DNA of 7,770 nt, from contig DAIESR010000553.1 of assembly GCA_027346205.1 (NCBI GenBank), positions 1 to 7,770 of the forward strand, written 5' to 3'. Under the pieces are notes generated by a model that made no database searches, was not told the DNA's origin, and saw only the letters and a program-made list of their open reading frames with translations. Position 1 is the stretch's first letter. Every line of letters starts with the position of its first letter. This DNA is from Beijerinckiaceae bacterium. Lineage in GTDB: Bacteria > Pseudomonadota > Alphaproteobacteria > Rhizobiales > Beijerinckiaceae. Shown one piece after another: positions 1-6,207 of the stretch. The position numbers and the translations under genes are program-made.

Positions 1-497
1 ATCATCGGGCGCTCTGCGTCTATTCGCATTTCCATCGCGGCACGCCGGAAAAACCTGGCCTGGTGCTCGGCCTCGACCGCGGCGGCTCCTGCCAGGGCAT
101 AGCCTTTCGCGTGCCGGCGACAGCCGCCGCCGACACGATCGCCTATCTGCGCCAGCGCGAGCAGGTGACGCTCGTCTATCGCGAATTGATCCTACCGGCC
201 CGGCTCGCCGATGGACGCCGTGTCCTTGCCGTCTGCTATGTGGTGGATCGGCGTCATCAGCAATATGCGGGGAGTCTCGACAGAGCGGATCTCGAACGGC
301 TCGTGCGGCAAGGCTATGGCGCCTCCGGCGCCAATCCAGACTATGTCCGCAATACCCACGCGCAGCTTGCGCAGCTCGGGATTTCCGATGCGATTCTCGA
401 ATGGCTGGTGCAGCGATTCGACGATCATCCTCTCGCCGAGCACGCGCAGCCGGAGGCCGGACGGGCCGACCCTCTGCCTACCCTGTCAAACGGCTGA
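1..497 (+). CDS. chaC: Gamma-glutamylcyclotransferase, ChaC family (5' end missing)
   Basis: ChaC-family enzymes act in the cytoplasm and cleave glutathione into 5-oxoproline and Cys-Gly. The reading frame is already open at the window edge (first full codon at base 3), so the N-terminus, including the substrate-binding YGSL-type loop, lies outside. Visible ChaC signatures are the VYSHFHRGTPEKPGLVLGLD stretch, the GGSCQGIAFRV strand, the YRE tripeptide at 177-185 whose Glu aligns by memory with the catalytic Glu of E. coli ChaC, and AVCYVVDRRHQQY followed by the helical C-terminal part (GANPDYVRNTHAQL, LGISDAILEWLV). About 164 residues are present, against about 220-230 for a full protein. 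A GTG at 63 is internal to the family homology and is not the start. The 3' end overlaps the convergent hypothetical gene by 12 bases. Identification is confident from family motifs; glutathione specificity is inferred. Confidence 0.9.
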   Translation, partial: HRALCVYSHFHRGTPEKPGLVLGLDRGGSCQGIAFRVPATAAADTIAYLRQREQVTLVYRELILPARLADGRRVLAVCYVVDRRHQQYAGSLDRADLERLVRQGYGASGANPDYVRNTHAQLAQLGISDAILEWLVQRFDDHPLAEHAQPEAGRADPLPTLSNG

Positions 498-824
498 AGG
501 CTCGACACAACAGATTTCTATGTCTTGCGCGGCGGCGCGCCGCTGCTGCGCATCGACGGCAAGGAGATGGATGTGCCATTCTACGGCACCTGCCGCCATC
601 CCCGCCGTGACAAAGCCATCTCGCGCGGCGAGATCACACGTCGCGTCGCCGAGAAAGAGCGAGATGCAGCGGCGATTTCCGTCGCGGTCGCAGCCCACCG
701 CTATCGCTATCGCATCGGCGAAATCCGGCAAGCCGACATCCGGCGCACCGGGATCGGCTGGGAAGACCGAACAAATATAGCGGCGACCCGAAGCACCGCG
801 CCACGCGTGAAAGCGCGAGGCCAA
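486..824 (-). CDS. Conserved-looking hypothetical protein, about 112 aa
   Basis: I do not recognise a named family. The C-terminal ~110 residues look like a real small globular protein: FHAWRGASGRRYICSVFP, then PDFADAIAIAVGCDRDGNRRC, then AVEWHIHLLAVDAQQRRAA. This resembles short alphaproteobacterial proteins that begin with an aromatic-AWRG-SGRRY motif and have a WHIHLL strand, but that is from memory only. No signal peptide or membrane span is visible. I chose the TTG at 824 because GGAGGG sits 3 bases upstream and the homology-like part begins right there. The same frame stays open upstream, with ATG at 935 (no ribosome site) and ATG at 1070 (AAGGGGA upstream, 194 aa). The extra N-terminal part is rich in Arg/Ala and rare codons between about 825 and 940, so the extension is doubtful. 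It is convergent with chaC, overlapping 12 bases. Function unknown. Confidence 0.55.
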   Translation of the reverse strand: MASRFHAWRGASGRRYICSVFPADPGAPDVGLPDFADAIAIAVGCDRDGNRRCISLFLGDATCDLAARDGFVTAGMAAGAVEWHIHLLAVDAQQRRAAAQDIEICCVEPSAV

Positions 825-1173
825 GCTCCCTCCGGCAAGGCTTTCCAGCGGTGCATTGCGGCTTGTCTTTGGATCTGCGGTCCGAGCCGCATTCCTCGCC
901 TCTCGCCCTGGCGCGCGCGCGGCCTCTCGTCCCATTGCCGTTGTTGGCAGGACACGAGCGGCGTTCCTTCTTTGGCTGAAGAGCAAAGGCTGGAAAAAAC
1001 GCGATATCAACCCGTTACCCGACAGACGCGCTGCCACGCGCACCCGCCGGGGCATTTCGATGATCGTCATGATCGTCCCCTTCGGCCTCCTGCATGGAGG
1101 TGATTCGGCGGGAACAAAGTTCGAACAAATTTTTTTGCGGGTCAAGCCACGATTAGGCTTCGCGACGGAAAGA
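825..1173. other. Gap between plsC and the hypothetical gene
   Basis: No independent gene is supported here. The stretch holds the possible N-terminal extension of the preceding hypothetical frame (ATG at 1070 on the - strand, with AAGGGGA 5 bases before it), a LexA-type site at 1112-1126, and a run of seven T on the + strand at 1130-1136. A 20-codon + strand frame from 1094 exists but has no support beyond its start codon. Confidence 0.4.
1112..1126. promoter_or_regulatory. Putative LexA (SOS) box, GAAC-N7-GAAC
   Basis: The + strand reads GAAC AAAGTTC GAAC; the - strand reads GTTC GAACTTT GTTC, with TTTGTTC occurring twice. Alphaproteobacterial LexA binds the direct repeat GTTC-N7-GTTC (GAAC-N7-GAAC on the other strand). 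The site lies 41 bases before the ATG at 1070 of the - strand frame that ends at 486, so it could place that hypothetical gene under SOS control. The match is exact in all eight defined bases. A chance match somewhere in 7.8 kb on either strand is about one in four, but a match in this short intergenic strip is much less likely. Binding is not shown. Confidence 0.5.
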
Positions 1174-1941
1174 TCAGGCAGATTCGGCCTGCCCCGCAAG
1201 CGTCGGGCAAGCAAGGGACGGGTCCTTGGCGCAGGCTTCGGCGACAAGCCGCTCCGTCGCCGTCTCGATCTGCTCCTCGAGGCGGTGCATGAACGCCTGC
1301 TTGCCGAGCCCTGGAGGGATCGGCGGCAGGAACTCGATCACCACTGTGCCGGGCCGGCGGCGGAATTGCCGGCGGGGCCAGAAGAGGCCGGAATTCAAGG
1401 CCACCGGCACGCAGACGACTCCCGTGGCGGCTTGGATATGCGCAACGCCAGCCTTGTAGTTCGGCGGCGCGCCGACCGGCCTGCGCGTGCCCTCCGGAAA
1501 GATCAGAAGCTGCCGGTTTTGCGCAAAGACTTTTCGCGTCCCTTTGGCGATCTGGACCAGCGCACTGCCGCGCTTGGCGCGGTCGATCGCGATCTGTTCC
1601 GTACCCCAGAGATACCAGCCGAACAATGGAATGAGGGTGAGCTCGCGCTTGAGCACGAAAGTGTAATCCTCGATGACGAGGACCAGCGCGAAAGTCTCCA
1701 AAAAGGATTGATGCTTCGACGCGATGAGAACAGCGCCCTTCGGCAGATGGTCGAGGCCGCGGAATTCTACTTTCAAATGACAGATGCGGTCGAGCATGAT
1801 GAGCGAGAGCCGCGCCCAAAGCCGCGTCCAGCTCTGCACCCGCTGCCGCCGCCGAAAGAGGACCGGCAGGCCGATGATCATCAGCGCGACAAGGACAATG
1901 TAAAAACAGATGTTGAAGATGATCGATCGCAGAAGGATCAT
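1174..1941 (-). CDS. plsC: 1-acyl-sn-glycerol-3-phosphate acyltransferase PlsC
   Basis: PlsC transfers an acyl chain to the sn-2 position of lysophosphatidic acid at the inner membrane, giving phosphatidic acid for phospholipid synthesis. With the start at 1941 the protein has 255 residues. It has a hydrophobic N-terminal segment (about residues 6-29), the catalytic motif HQSFLE (His77; HX4E rather than HX4D, as in many proteobacterial members), KRE at 98-100 followed by IPLFGW (104-109), the glycerol-phosphate-binding FPEGTR at 148-153, and the VPVALNSG strand typical of motif IV. ATG 1941 was chosen because MILLRSIIFN is where alphaproteobacterial PlsC proteins usually begin. ATG 2004 and the longer 330-residue frame are possible but add Arg-rich sequence unlike the family; no strong ribosome site decides between them. 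It is followed on the same strand by the hypothetical gene after a 349-base gap. Family assignment is secure; the exact start is less so. Confidence 0.93.
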   Translation of the reverse strand: MILLRSIIFNICFYIVLVALMIIGLPVLFRRRQRVQSWTRLWARLSLIMLDRICHLKVEFRGLDHLPKGAVLIASKHQSFLETFALVLVIEDYTFVLKRELTLIPLFGWYLWGTEQIAIDRAKRGSALVQIAKGTRKVFAQNRQLLIFPEGTRRPVGAPPNYKAGVAHIQAATGVVCVPVALNSGLFWPRRQFRRRPGTVVIEFLPPIPPGLGKQAFMHRLEEQIETATERLVAEACAKDPSLACPTLAGQAESA

Positions 1942-2100
1942 GGCCGTGAGATCATGTTTGGTTTTGCCTCGCAGCGCCGGTTGCTCAGCGAGGATGTAGA
2001 GCATAGCGGTGTGAAGGGGAATTGGCTTTCTAACTGATGATCGAAAGGGCGGCCGAATGCGCCTCCGCCGAAAGCGCCGGGTTGTGTCGACTGCGAGAAC

Positions 2101-2154
2101 CCCATCCGTCAGCGTCGCTTCGCGCCGCTGCCACCTTCCCCTTTCAGGGGAAGG
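2101..2154. repeat. Two-hairpin intergenic palindromic repeat
   Basis: A perfect 8-bp stem (CCTTCCCC at 2134-2141, GGGGAAGG at 2147-2154) encloses a 5-base loop. It is preceded by a second dyad, CAGCG at 2110-2114 with CGCTG at 2126-2130 around a CGCTTCGCG-like core. The order CATCCG, CGCTTCGCG, CCACCTTCCCC, GGGGAAGGATGAG follows the layout of a dispersed intergenic repeat common in Hyphomicrobiales genomes. It lies between the phosphopantetheinyl transferase stop and plsC. It could act as a terminator or RNA-stabilising hairpin for the upstream operon, but no T-run follows on either strand. Confidence 0.6.
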
Positions 2155-2201
2155 ATGAGCGCCCAATCGATTCGGTCATTCTTGAAAGTCGCAATCTGTG
2201 T

Positions 2202-2888
2202 TCACATCGCCACACAGGCGGCGATGATGGCTTCGCGACCAAGTACTTCGCTGCGACATTCGCAAGCCGTCGTCGTCACGGGCGCGCCGTGATCGAAAAG
2301 GCGAATGTCGCCGCCTTTCGCGAAGCGCGCCTCGATCTCCGCCGGCTCGCGCGCGAGCCCAATCCTCAGCGCTTTCAGATAGGCCTCCTTGAGTGTCCAG
2401 ATTTCGAGAAAGGCCTTGTGACGCGTGACGCTATCGAGCCCTTGCAGCCGTTCGGCCTCGGCTTGATGCAGCATGGCGCCGGGCACTTCTTCCGGCTTCC
2501 TCAAAATTTCGATGTCGACGCCGATCGGCCGCGACGCGATCGCGAATGCGGCCAACGCGCCACGCCCCGAAACTGAAAGGAACACATCGTTCTTTGGCGT
2601 CGCGACGCGCGGCGCACCGGAGCCGTCGGCGCTGACGACGACCGCCTCGGCCGCGCAGCCGAGCCGTCTGGCAAGAAGCTGACGCAGCAGCGCGCGCCGC
2701 GCGAAAAAGCGGGCCTTCGCCGCCTCGCCATAGGTCGCAGCGCGCAGGAGATCGTCTGGCGTCGGCGCAAGTTGCAAGAGAGGGCGGATGGCGAGATCGT
2801 CGAGATTCGTCAGCAGCACCAACGCCTGCGGCGCTTTCATCGCCTCGGAGATGTCATGCGTCCAGAGAAGGGTCTCGTTCGCAATCAT
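2202..2888 (-). CDS. 4'-phosphopantetheinyl transferase, Sfp type
   Basis: Enzymes of this superfamily move the phosphopantetheine arm of CoA onto a serine of a carrier protein (acyl, peptidyl or aryl). The 228-residue product fits the two-lobed Sfp layout. It has an N-terminal region with LTNLDDL, the helix RFFARRALLRQLLARRLG (about 60-77), GAPRV (about 91-95), the strand FLSVSGRGALAAFAI (about 103-117), the Mg-binding GVDIE at 123-127 (Asp125, Glu127), and WTLKEAYLKA from 164 (Glu168, Lys172). The second conserved motif normally carries His (S-H-S); here it reads S-V-S, an unusual change of a CoA-contacting residue. ATG 2888 gives MIANETLLWTHDI, a family-like start; a GAGG lies about 20 bases upstream, so the ribosome site is weak. 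It sits 22 bases after the decarboxylase stop on the same strand, so they are probably co-transcribed. Its partner carrier protein is not in the window. Too short and diverged to name sfp, entD or acpT. Confidence 0.88.
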   Translation of the reverse strand: MIANETLLWTHDISEAMKAPQALVLLTNLDDLAIRPLLQLAPTPDDLLRAATYGEAAKARFFARRALLRQLLARRLGCAAEAVVVSADGSGAPRVATPKNDVFLSVSGRGALAAFAIASRPIGVDIEILRKPEEVPGAMLHQAEAERLQGLDSVTRHKAFLEIWTLKEAYLKALRIGLAREPAEIEARFAKGGDIRLFDHGAPVTTTACECRSEVLGREAIIAACVAM

Positions 2889-2910
2889 CGGAGATAATCG
2901 TGCGTCTGCC

Positions 2911-4428
2911 TCAATCGATATCGCCTTGATCGATATCAGGCTGCTGGAATGCGGCAATGCCTTGGCCGCGCATGCGTTCGGCACTGGCTGCGGCCGCCGC
3001 AATGAAGACATCCATGTCGCTTGCCCGTGTACGATGATTGAGAATGGCGGCTCGGATCACCGGCTTGCCATCGAGAATTGTGATCGAAGGCGCGGCGAGG
3101 CCCCGCTCGTGCAGATCCATGACGATGGCGCGGTTCAGCGCGCCACTATTCTCGCCTTTGGCGCTGAAGCAGACGATATTGAGCTTTACCGGCGCGCAAA
3201 GCTCGAAATTTGGCGAAGCCGCAATCAGATCCGCGAGATGACGGGCGATCCGGCACGTCGTGGCGATCGTCTCGCCGAGCTTTTCAGCGCCGAAGGCCTG
3301 AAAGGTGAACCAGGTCTTCAGTGCCCTAAAGCCGCGTGATAGATCGGGGCCGAGATCGCAGGGCCAGATGTCGCCGGCCGCGAGCCCGCGCGGCGCGCGC
3401 GACAGATAGGCGCCGGAACTCATGAAGGCGCGCCGATGCGCTTCCGCATCGCGGCAGAGAAAGAAGCCGGCATCATAAGGCACATGCAGCCATTTGTGAA
3501 AATCGAGCGCGATCGAATCCGCGCGCTCCATGCCTTTCACCAATGGCTGAAGCTCGGGCGACAAAGCACAGAGCGCGCCAAAGGCGCCATCGATATGAAA
3601 CCACAGATCCTCTTGCGCACAGAGATCGGCGAGCGCATCGAGATCATCGAATGCACCCATATTCACCGTGCCGGCCGTGCCGACGATCATGGCGGGCGCG
3701 AGCCCTTCGGCTCTGTCGCGCGCGATCGCTGCGCGCAGCGCATCGAGGCGAATGCCCCCCTCCGCGTTGACAGGAATATGGCGCAGGAAGGAGGCGCCGA
3801 TGCCTGCGAGATCGAAGGCTTTGTCGATACAGCCATGCGCCTCTTGCGAGGTATAGCCGGTGAGCTGGCGGCCCGTGGCTAAAAGCCCTTGGCCGCGCAC
3901 GTTTTCGCCGAGCGCATCGGTGCGCGCGACGAGCGTGGCGAGCAGATTGGCCATCGACGTGCCGGTGACGAAAATGCCAGAGGCTTCTGGCGGAAAGCCG
4001 AAGATCTCGGCGAGCCAGAGCGTGATCTGCCGCTCGACATCGATGGCGATATGATTGCGGCCGCCGCAATTGGCGTTGAGACCGGCAGCGAGCATTTCCG
4101 CCACCATGCCTATTGCAGTGCCGGCGCCCTGCACCCAGCCCATGAAGAGCGGATGCGTATTGCCGGCGCCATAGGGCAGGATCGATGTCGCGAATTCATC
4201 TATGAGGCCTGCGAAATCATGGCCCTGCCGCGGGAGCGGCGCCTGAAAGCGCGCCCGCACCTCTTCGGGCGCCGGCTGCCAGACCTTTTGCGCCCGCAGG
4301 CCGCGCATATGCGCGATCATGAGATCAAGCGCCTGATGCGCTTCGGCACTGAAAGCCTCCCAATCATCAGGATCGAGATCGCCTTCGCGCGGGGTTTGGG
4401 CATCGATGCGATCGGGCGGAGCGCTCAA
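2911..4428 (-). CDS. PLP-dependent group II decarboxylase (aromatic amino acid/glutamate type)
   Basis: This cytoplasmic enzyme family removes the alpha-carboxyl group of an amino acid to give an amine, using pyridoxal phosphate. The 505-residue product has the full fold: the N-terminal DPDDWEAFSAEAHQALDLM helix, NTHPLFMGWVQGAGT (about 90-104), VTGTSMANLLA (154-164), SQEAHGCIDKA with the PLP-stacking His198, VGTAGTVNMGAFD (249-261), WFHIDGAFGA with Asp280 and Ala282, and the Schiff-base lysine in DFHKWLHVPYDAGFF (Lys312). The substrate cannot be read from sequence; aromatic amino acids, aspartate and glutamate are all possible. The start is TTG at 4428. A TAA lies in frame two codons before it and the next ATG (residue 37) would cut into the conserved N-terminal helix. 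A TTGACA hexamer at 4488-4493 on this strand could be a -35 box, but no convincing -10 follows. It is the first gene of a two-gene operon with the phosphopantetheinyl transferase. Confidence 0.92.
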   Translation of the reverse strand: MSAPPDRIDAQTPREGDLDPDDWEAFSAEAHQALDLMIAHMRGLRAQKVWQPAPEEVRARFQAPLPRQGHDFAGLIDEFATSILPYGAGNTHPLFMGWVQGAGTAIGMVAEMLAAGLNANCGGRNHIAIDVERQITLWLAEIFGFPPEASGIFVTGTSMANLLATLVARTDALGENVRGQGLLATGRQLTGYTSQEAHGCIDKAFDLAGIGASFLRHIPVNAEGGIRLDALRAAIARDRAEGLAPAMIVGTAGTVNMGAFDDLDALADLCAQEDLWFHIDGAFGALCALSPELQPLVKGMERADSIALDFHKWLHVPYDAGFFLCRDAEAHRRAFMSSGAYLSRAPRGLAAGDIWPCDLGPDLSRGFRALKTWFTFQAFGAEKLGETIATTCRIARHLADLIAASPNFELCAPVKLNIVCFSAKGENSGALNRAIVMDLHERGLAAPSITILDGKPVIRAAILNHRTRASDMDVFIAAAAASAERMRGQGIAAFQQPDIDQGDID

Positions 4429-4690
4429 TGATTATGGCTCAGAGAGGTGACGGTAAGATGCGGCGAGGTCCGATGTTTTGCTCTGGGTGTCAAGGAAATT
4501 CGGAAAGAGGGAGTGTCTCGGTCGGATGAAAACCGGTATTCAGTTAGCCTGCTCCGAAGGGCGTGAGTGCGATGCTAACGCGACCATTTCGCACCAGACT
4601 TCCACAGCGTGCAACCTATTGAAATTTATGGTCGAACGTTCGGTGCAAGAATCTTAAGTTTTCCACAATGTCCCTTTGAGCAGCGAGTAG
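4429..4690. other. Intergenic region upstream of the decarboxylase operon
   Basis: No gene is supported. This is where the promoter of the - strand decarboxylase operon should lie. The only candidate element is TTGACA (- strand, 4493 to 4488) without a clear -10 at 16-18 bases. Open frames here are short and lack coding character. Confidence 0.35.
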
Positions 4691-4882
4691 TTAGCCATTT
4701 TCTCGAAGCCATGAAATTGTCGCGCGAGCCTCCATCTCGGCTTCAAGTACGGTGGAGAAGAGGTCCGACGGAGGATAGCCGTCCAGCCAACTTGGCGGGG
4801 CGTCGTCCCACTCCGCAAACCTATCGTGCCGATAGAAAAACAGGCCATCATCGCGCTGACAGATGCTTACATGGAAGAGCAA
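4691..4882 (-). CDS. Small hypothetical protein, 63 aa
   Basis: Not a named family. The product, read from TTG 4882, runs LLFHVSICQRDDGLFFYRHD, then RFAEWDDAPPSW, then PSDLFSTVLEAEMEARATISWLRENG before TAA. The pattern of an N-terminal strand with a DGLF(F/Y)Y element and a C-terminal SDLFSTVLEAEMEARA-ISWL helix resembles short alphaproteobacterial hypothetical proteins of 60-75 residues, from memory. Codon choice in this frame favours C/G at third positions, unlike the other five frames. The TTG start has no strong ribosome site; GTA and CAT follow it, and no ATG exists in the right place. The frame is open upstream to 5131, but that part lacks coding character. It stands alone between an IS remnant and the decarboxylase promoter region. 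It may be a remnant itself. Confidence 0.5.
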   Translation of the reverse strand: MLFHVSICQRDDGLFFYRHDRFAEWDDAPPSWLDGYPPSDLFSTVLEAEMEARATISWLRENG

Positions 4883-5114
4883 AGCCTGAGCGCCGCCTTC
4901 TCGCCGATCGACACCGGCTGGCCGAAATGGCAGGCGCGGGCGAATTGGCTCGCGCGCGCAGCGTGAAGCGCCTTGATGCCAGCAGGCTTGCCGGCATCGG
5001 CTAAAGTCTCGATAGGCATGATCGTCTTGGCGCGGCTCGGCTCGGCCGACACTTGCCGCGGATGCAGCCGGCTCGCGACACGGCGGTGAACCGCGCCAGA
5101 ACCTGCATGCGCAA
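4883..5114. other. Unassigned stretch beside the IS remnant
   Basis: Two overlapping - strand frames run through here. One, from an ATG at 5019 region (MPIETLADAGKPAG, ending IGEKAALRLCSSM before a TAA at 4867), gives a 50-residue product with no recognisable motif. Overlap of its stop with the start of the small hypothetical gene is the kind seen in operons, but I cannot assign coding status. The stretch may equally be debris joined to the truncated transposase. Confidence 0.25.
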
Positions 5115-5228
5115 TCCCTCGGGCAAAGCAAAATAAGGCTCGATCAATGGCCATTCAGCGTCCGTCAGATCGCTCGGATAGTGCAATTTGCCGCGATGAT
5201 AGCAGCCGCGGTTCTCAACCGTCCATAT
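5115..5228 (-). pseudogene. IS5-family transposase remnant (5' end only)
   Basis: The frame reads WTVENRGCYHRGKLHYPSDL then TDAEWPLIEPYF. This is the standard opening of IS5-family (IS402/IS1031-like, DUF4096) transposases, whose members start M-W-T-x-E-N and continue Y-x-R-x-x-L-x-YPSDLTD-EW-LIEP. Similarity stops after about 37 codons (near LPEG), and the following residues do not match the family, so the DDE catalytic part is gone. At the position of the expected ATG the codon is ATA (5226-5228). A GGAGG Shine-Dalgarno (5235-5239) sits exactly 6 bases before it, so the start codon has probably mutated. The rest of the element is not visible in the window. Not functional. Confidence 0.8.
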
Positions 5229-5263
5229 GGGTGACCTCCATCGAAGCAGGTCACACCCCCCTC

Positions 5264-5279
5264 GAATCACAAATGATTC
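5264..5279. repeat. Dyad GAATCA-N4-TGATTC near the IS remnant end
   Basis: The + strand reads GAATCACAAATGATTC, 6-bp arms around CAAA, followed by another GATTC at 5284-5288. It lies about 36 bases upstream of the transposase start, where the terminal inverted repeat of an IS5-type element is expected. It may be the surviving element end. No matching opposite end was found in the window, so this is inference from position. Confidence 0.4.
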
Positions 5280-5607
5280 ATAGGATTCAATATCTCTTCG
5301 GACGGACACTGAGGTCGCGTGTCGACCTATTGCTGACCCGAGCAAAGGCGTAGCTGCCAGCGGTCATTTGAAGACACAAATAAGGATAGTAAAATCAAAT
5401 AAATAGCTGGCGCGCCACGGTCGATGAAGATGGGCACTATTGCTTCGCCGTGGCGCTATGACGGAGTACGATGGCACGCGAAGGAATTGTTAGGAGCGCG
5501 ACGGAATCTTCCGAAGCACTACCCTTCCAAACCTTCCATCAGTCTCGGAAACTGAGGCGAGAGACACGCTGCGTGGAAGCACGCGCGAGATTCAAAGTCA
5601 ACGTGAA
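5280..5607. other. AT-rich intergenic stretch
   Basis: Noticeably more AT-rich than the flanking genes, especially 5375-5406. No gene is supported; the short + strand frames lack motifs and clear ribosome sites. It contains the long inverted repeat at 5412-5456 and the downstream end of the membrane-protein operon, with a GCGTG-GAAG-CACGC hairpin at 5571-5584 but no T-run. Confidence 0.4.
5412..5456. repeat. Perfect 9-bp inverted repeat, 27-base spacer
   Basis: GCGCCACGG at 5412-5420 is matched by CCGTGGCGC at 5448-5456. Inside, GAAG (5426-5429) can pair with CTTC (5443-5446), lengthening the hairpin. It is isolated in the AT-rich intergenic stretch. It has no following T-run, so it is not a classic terminator; it could be a mobile-element end, a small-element hairpin or a protein-binding site. 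Confidence 0.5.
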
Positions 5608-6186
5608 TTACCAGAATAACTTCTTTAGGACGTATTTCAACCAGTCAGGAAGCCAACCATACACCTCATTGACGAACTTGTTTGCCAAGTTGCAACAATT
5701 CTTCTTTCCGGCCAGCCAGCAAAAAAACTCACATATGCCGAGCTGAACCAGCGCAATTATCAGTACAGATATCGTTAATGGCGACCAAATAGTCGCCCAG
5801 ATTTGATAGAGCCAATGCAGAAACGGTTTGGAGGGCGGGGCGAGGACCACGAATTGGCCCGTTCGCTCTGAAACCGTTTCGCCATTTAAAGTCCATTGGA
5901 CTCTGATGTCGTATGTGTCGGGCTCTGTTGGTGCCGTCAAGGGGAACGTGATGCCCTTTGCGACTGTATCCGTGCCCGCCGGAATATTGTTGTCCTGATA
6001 TACGCTTGTCCAAGGAGGATGCCCAAACAGGGTGCCGTGCAATCGGCTGATTTCGACATGAACATCATTCGGCCGAACGGTGTCGCCCGGAGGATCGCCG
6101 GGCACATACTTGACGACACAGGATGCCACATCACCAGGGGGGAGATCGTGAGGCTTAACCTCGACTGTGCCGCTGGACGCCACCAT
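5608..6186 (-). CDS. Hypothetical membrane-anchored protein with beta-sandwich-like domain
   Basis: Unrecognised, 192 residues. Residues about 5-115 look like an Ig/Fn3-like extracytoplasmic beta-sandwich: alternating polar/hydrophobic strands such as GTVEVKPHDL, ASCVVKYVPG, NDVHVEISRL and TYDIRVQWTLNGE, ending TGQFVVLAPP. One membrane span follows (about 136-158, SPLTISVLIIALVQLGICEFF), then KK and CC, then a Trp/Lys tail (VNEVYGWLPDWLKYVLKKLF) that looks amphipathic. There is no signal peptide. The KK after the span suggests N-outside, C-inside by the positive-inside rule, which is inference. ATG 6186 has GGGA 8 bases upstream. The gene starts 21 bases after the stop of the outer-membrane gene on the same strand, so they are probably an operon. 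GC is lower than in the housekeeping genes, which hints at transfer. Confidence 0.75.
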   Translation of the reverse strand: MVASSGTVEVKPHDLPPGDVASCVVKYVPGDPPGDTVRPNDVHVEISRLHGTLFGHPPWTSVYQDNNIPAGTDTVAKGITFPLTAPTEPDTYDIRVQWTLNGETVSERTGQFVVLAPPSKPFLHWLYQIWATIWSPLTISVLIIALVQLGICEFFCWLAGKKNCCNLANKFVNEVYGWLPDWLKYVLKKLFW

Positions 6187-6207
6187 ATTCGATGTCCCGA
6201 AATTCTC

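Noticed and set aside
525..1103. A 192-codon open frame on the + strand after chaC
   Set aside because: It is Arg-rich and has no motif; the opposite strand carries the more protein-like AWRG/WHIHLL sequence.
1119..1137. GTTCGAAC palindrome followed by a T-run on the + strand, as a terminator
   Set aside because: The stem is only four base pairs with no loop, and no + strand gene ends nearby. The palindrome is better explained as part of the GAAC-N7-GAAC site.
1151..1167. AAGCC/GGCTT dyad just after plsC as its terminator
   Set aside because: Only five pairs, and on the plsC strand it is followed by an A-run rather than a T-run.
1708..1713. PlsC catalytic motif with Glu instead of Asp (HX4E) as an anomaly
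   Set aside because: HX4E is common in proteobacterial PlsC enzymes, so it is not unusual.
856..2037. A 393-codon open frame on the + strand
   Set aside because: It runs antisense across plsC, is Arg/Asp/Glu-rich without any fold-like pattern, and plsC on the other strand has full family motifs. It is a shadow frame in high-GC DNA.
4465..4493. Sigma-70-like promoter for the decarboxylase operon
   Set aside because: TTGACA is a perfect -35 hexamer, but the bases 16-18 downstream (around GACCTC) do not resemble a -10 box.
4609..5004. A 131-codon open frame on the + strand
   Set aside because: It is antisense to the small hypothetical gene, has no motif, and is dominated by Arg/Ala.
5571..5584. 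GCGTG-GAAG-CACGC hairpin as terminator of the barrel operon
   Set aside because: Short stem with no T-run on either strand; it remains only a weak possibility.
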